Shown here: in pieces, positions 40,843 to 42,937 of the stretch | How positions within the stretch are numbered: the first letter of the stretch is position 1 | Layout: each line of letters begins with the position of its first letter | The notes under the pieces: generated by a model | Told to the model about the DNA's origin: nothing | Database searches by the model: none | Seen by the model: the letters and a program-made list of their open reading frames with translations, nothing else | NCBI RefSeq assembly: GCF_024539675.1 | Contig: NZ_JAHHIT010000007.1 | Coordinates: 1-42,937, forward strand | Direction of reading: 5' to 3' | Length of the DNA stretch: 42,937 bases | Source of the DNA: Streptomyces hilarionis | Lineage (GTDB): Bacteria; Actinomycetota; Actinomycetes; Streptomycetales; Streptomycetaceae | Made by a program: the position numbers and the translations under genes

Positions 40843-42937
40843 TCACAGCTCGGGGACGGCCGTCAGCGCCGCCATCTGCTGGACCGTGACCGGGTCGGCG
40901 GCTCCGCTGTAGACACGGACCTCGTCGATCGCCCCGGCGAAGTACTCGCTCGCCCCGCGCAGCGAACGGCCCACCTGGAGACCGCCGGTGGCGGACCACA
41001 GGGTGTCGTCCGTGCCGTAGGCGCCCGCGACGAGCTGGCCCTCCACGTACAGGCGCAGCGAGTTGGCGAAGGCGTCGTACACGACCGCCAGGTGCTGGCC
41101 GGAGCCGCCGGTGTCGGGCAGTTCCTGGTCGTCGGTGAAGGTGACGACCGCGGGGGCGGCCACGTCCGACTTGGCGACGGCCAGCTCCCACTGGCCGGTG
41201 GTCGCCTGGTAGCGGACCTGGACGCGGTTGGCGTTGGCGCCCGGCAGGGACAGCACCGTCTGCGACTTCTCCGGGTCCAGCGAGGTGAGCTGGGCCCGGG
41301 CGGTCACGGTGAAGCTGCTGTTGCCGGTGACCGGGGCGGTGGCGGTGGACGCGTAGTCCCCGTCACCGTCCAGGACCAGGTTGCCGTCGCCGACGAGGGC
41401 CGCCGTGTCGAACAGCGGGTCGGCGGGGCGGTAGATGGACGCGTTGCCGGCCAGCGTGAGCGCCTGGCCGCCGCCGGTCTCGGCGGCCGCGCCGCCCGCG
41501 GCGTCGTCGAGCTGCCAGTAGCCCTTCCGGGCCGGCTTGACGGTCAGCAGCTCGGCGACCTCGGCCGGCAGGAGGACGCGGTCGAAGACGCGCACCTCGG
41601 CGAGGTCACCGGTGAAGTGGTCGCGGTAGCCGCTCTTGGCCGTGGCGCGGCCGATCTGCAGCGGGCCGTACGACTTCCAGGTGGAGCGGCGGCCCGCGGA
41701 GGCCTTCAGGTCCTTGTTGACGTACAGCTGGAGCAGCGGGCCGCCGGTCTTCTGCGCGTCGTACACGCCGGTCAGCAGCACCCACTGGTCCTTGACCACC
41801 GACAGACCGGTGGATACGGCCTTCCACTCGCCGAGCGAGTCGACGTCGTTGACCGGGACGGAGAACTTCCAGGTCTGCGCGGACGCGTCGTAGCCGAGGG
41901 TGAAGCCGGGCTCGCCCGTGCCGTCCTGGCTGATCGCCGCCATGTCCTTGTCCAGCGCGGTGGGCCGGACCCAGGCGCTGACGCTGAAGGACTTGGCGGA
42001 GTCGAGCACGGTCTCGTCGGCGTCGAGGTAGGACTCGGCGCTGCCGTCGAAGCGGGCGGCCTTGTCGGCCCGGCCGCCGGGGCCGTCCACGCCGAAGGTG
42101 ACGGCGCTGCCCGCGGTCGCCGAGTACTCGCCGCTCTCGTCGTGCGCCTCGCCGCCGGCCTCGTCGGCGAGGTTCCACTGGCCGACGACCGGCCGGCCCT
42201 CGGCCACCAGGAAGTCGTAGGAGTTGCTGGAGGCGTGCGCCGCCTTGTCGAGGGCGATCACCTCGAGCACGTGCCGTCCGGCCCTGGTGGGCACCCACTG
42301 CGCGGTGACGGAGCCGCCGCCGGTGGTCGGGGTGAGGGGCGTCAGCGCGGCGCCGTCGAAGGAATACTGGTACTTGACGACGTCGGTGTCCGCGATCTTG
42401 TCGTTCGGGTTGGGCGAGAAGGTGAAGCTGCCGTAGGTGCCCACGCCGTCGTGGTAGACGGTGTCCGAGGGGTACTGCTTGGACATCACGAGCGGCTTGC
42501 CCGGCCACGTCGCGTCGTAGACGAACTCGCAGCGCTGGGCCGGGTCGCCGTCCGAGCTCCACGGCCCGTTGCCGTCGCCGTCGTTGGCGCGGGCGCTCCA
42601 GTAGATGACGGTGTTCTGCGGAATGCTCGACTTGACGGTGTGCTCGAACTTGGTGTTGGCCGTCGGGGAGAGCGCGTCCTTGGTGATGTACGTGTAGGAA
42701 CCGGGCGTGGTGCCGCCCCACTCGACCTTGAACTCGACCTTCACCTTGTCGGTCTGGCCGTTGCCGTGGTCGGGGTCGCTCGCGATGGCCCGCAGCTTGG
42801 GCGGGGTGTCCACGGTGGGACGGCTCGCGCCCCACTTGCACACGCCACCGGGGTCGGTGGACATGTCGGACGTCTTGATCTGCCGCGGCAGGTTGTTGTA
42901 CGAGATGGACAGGTAGGCGTTGCCGCAGATCCGCTTC
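40843..42937 (-). CDS. Secreted LamG-domain protein upstream of rhs, 3' part
   Basis: The frame is open from the right edge to the stop at 40843, giving the last 697 residues; an ATG at 42864 is internal, since the frame upstream reads on as protein (KRICGNAYLSISYNN). The visible part has Fibronectin-III/Ig-like beta domains (about first 250 residues) with paired Cys. Two LamG/concanavalin-like jellyroll domains follow: one with SFSVSAWVRPTALDKDMAAI and LQIGRATAKSGYRDHFTGDLAEVRVFDR, the second ending FAGAIDEVRVYSGA. LamG domains bind sugars or proteins at surfaces. Pairs of LamG protein and Rhs protein are common in Streptomyces, so this may help export, anchor or target the toxin. Confidence 0.88.
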   Translation of the reverse strand, partial: KRICGNAYLSISYNNLPRQIKTSDMSTDPGGVCKWGASRPTVDTPPKLRAIASDPDHGNGQTDKVKVEFKVEWGGTTPGSYTYITKDALSPTANTKFEHTVKSSIPQNTVIYWSARANDGDGNGPWSSDGDPAQRCEFVYDATWPGKPLVMSKQYPSDTVYHDGVGTYGSFTFSPNPNDKIADTDVVKYQYSFDGAALTPLTPTTGGGSVTAQWVPTRAGRHVLEVIALDKAAHASSNSYDFLVAEGRPVVGQWNLADEAGGEAHDESGEYSATAGSAVTFGVDGPGGRADKAARFDGSAESYLDADETVLDSAKSFSVSAWVRPTALDKDMAAISQDGTGEPGFTLGYDASAQTWKFSVPVNDVDSLGEWKAVSTGLSVVKDQWVLLTGVYDAQKTGGPLLQLYVNKDLKASAGRRSTWKSYGPLQIGRATAKSGYRDHFTGDLAEVRVFDRVLLPAEVAELLTVKPARKGYWQLDDAAGGAAAETGGGQALTLAGNASIYRPADPLFDTAALVGDGNLVLDGDGDYASTATAPVTGNSSFTVTARAQLTSLDPEKSQTVLSLPGANANRVQVRYQATTGQWELAVAKSDVAAPAVVTFTDDQELPDTGGSGQHLAVVYDAFANSLRLYVEGQLVAGAYGTDDTLWSATGGLQVGRSLRGASEYFAGAIDEVRVYSGAADPVTVQQMAALTAVPEL

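Overview
The window is high-GC actinobacterial chromosome, almost certainly Streptomyces. The order comEA, degV, leuS, nadD, LCP protein, rsfS, proA, proB, obgE, rpmA, rplU matches, from memory, the conserved S. coelicolor core around SCO2568-SCO2597. Starts are often GTG, genes are densely packed, and sigma-70-type AT-rich signals are sparse. No CRISPR array, IS element or rRNA was seen.

Layout. Positions 1-5.6 kb (all minus): the 5' part of comEA, degV, a membrane-anchored coiled-coil protein, and leuS behind a short leader ORF with three consecutive Leu codons and an intrinsic terminator, which is a candidate leucine attenuator. Positions 5.6-8.5 kb (plus): two translationally coupled genes, a four-His ferric-reductase-like membrane protein and a NuoF-like flavin/Fe-S protein fused to a ferredoxin. 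Positions 8.7-12.2 kb: two identical tRNA-Ala(GGC) genes flanking two tiny zinc-ribbon genes, an MFS exporter and a divergent MmyB-type regulator. Positions 12.2-16.8 kb (minus): nadD, LytR-CpsA-Psr protein, rsfS and histidine phosphatase, preceded by two tiny single-helix membrane proteins. Positions 16.9-19.8 kb: an M48 metalloprotease facing two tandem membrane proteins that share an N-terminal motif. Positions 19.9-23.3 kb: proline synthesis (proB, an unknown gene, proA).

Positions 23.5-30.2 kb hold a cell-wall glycopolymer locus: polysaccharide pyruvyl transferase, GT2 glycosyltransferase, CDP-glycerol/ribitol polyol-phosphate transferase, and an IspD-SDR fusion expected to make CDP-ribitol or a similar CDP-polyol. 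Together with the LCP protein at 13.6-15.5 kb these could make, decorate and attach a phosphate-rich wall polymer. An ~0.8 kb gene-free stretch follows.

Positions 31.0-33.2 kb hold rplU-rpmA-obgE. Upstream of rplU is a polymorphic-toxin locus (minus): a LamG-domain secreted protein that runs off the right edge, a 2309-residue secreted Rhs/YD-repeat protein with a Hint domain and a short variable C-terminal toxin candidate, and an overlapping small helical-repeat protein, probably its immunity partner, that seems to start at CTG.

The most interesting items are the leuS leader, the flavin/Fe-S/heme pair, the Rhs toxin-immunity tail, the tandem motif-sharing membrane proteins, and several tiny conserved-looking genes. 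All functional statements come from reading the sequence; no database search was run.
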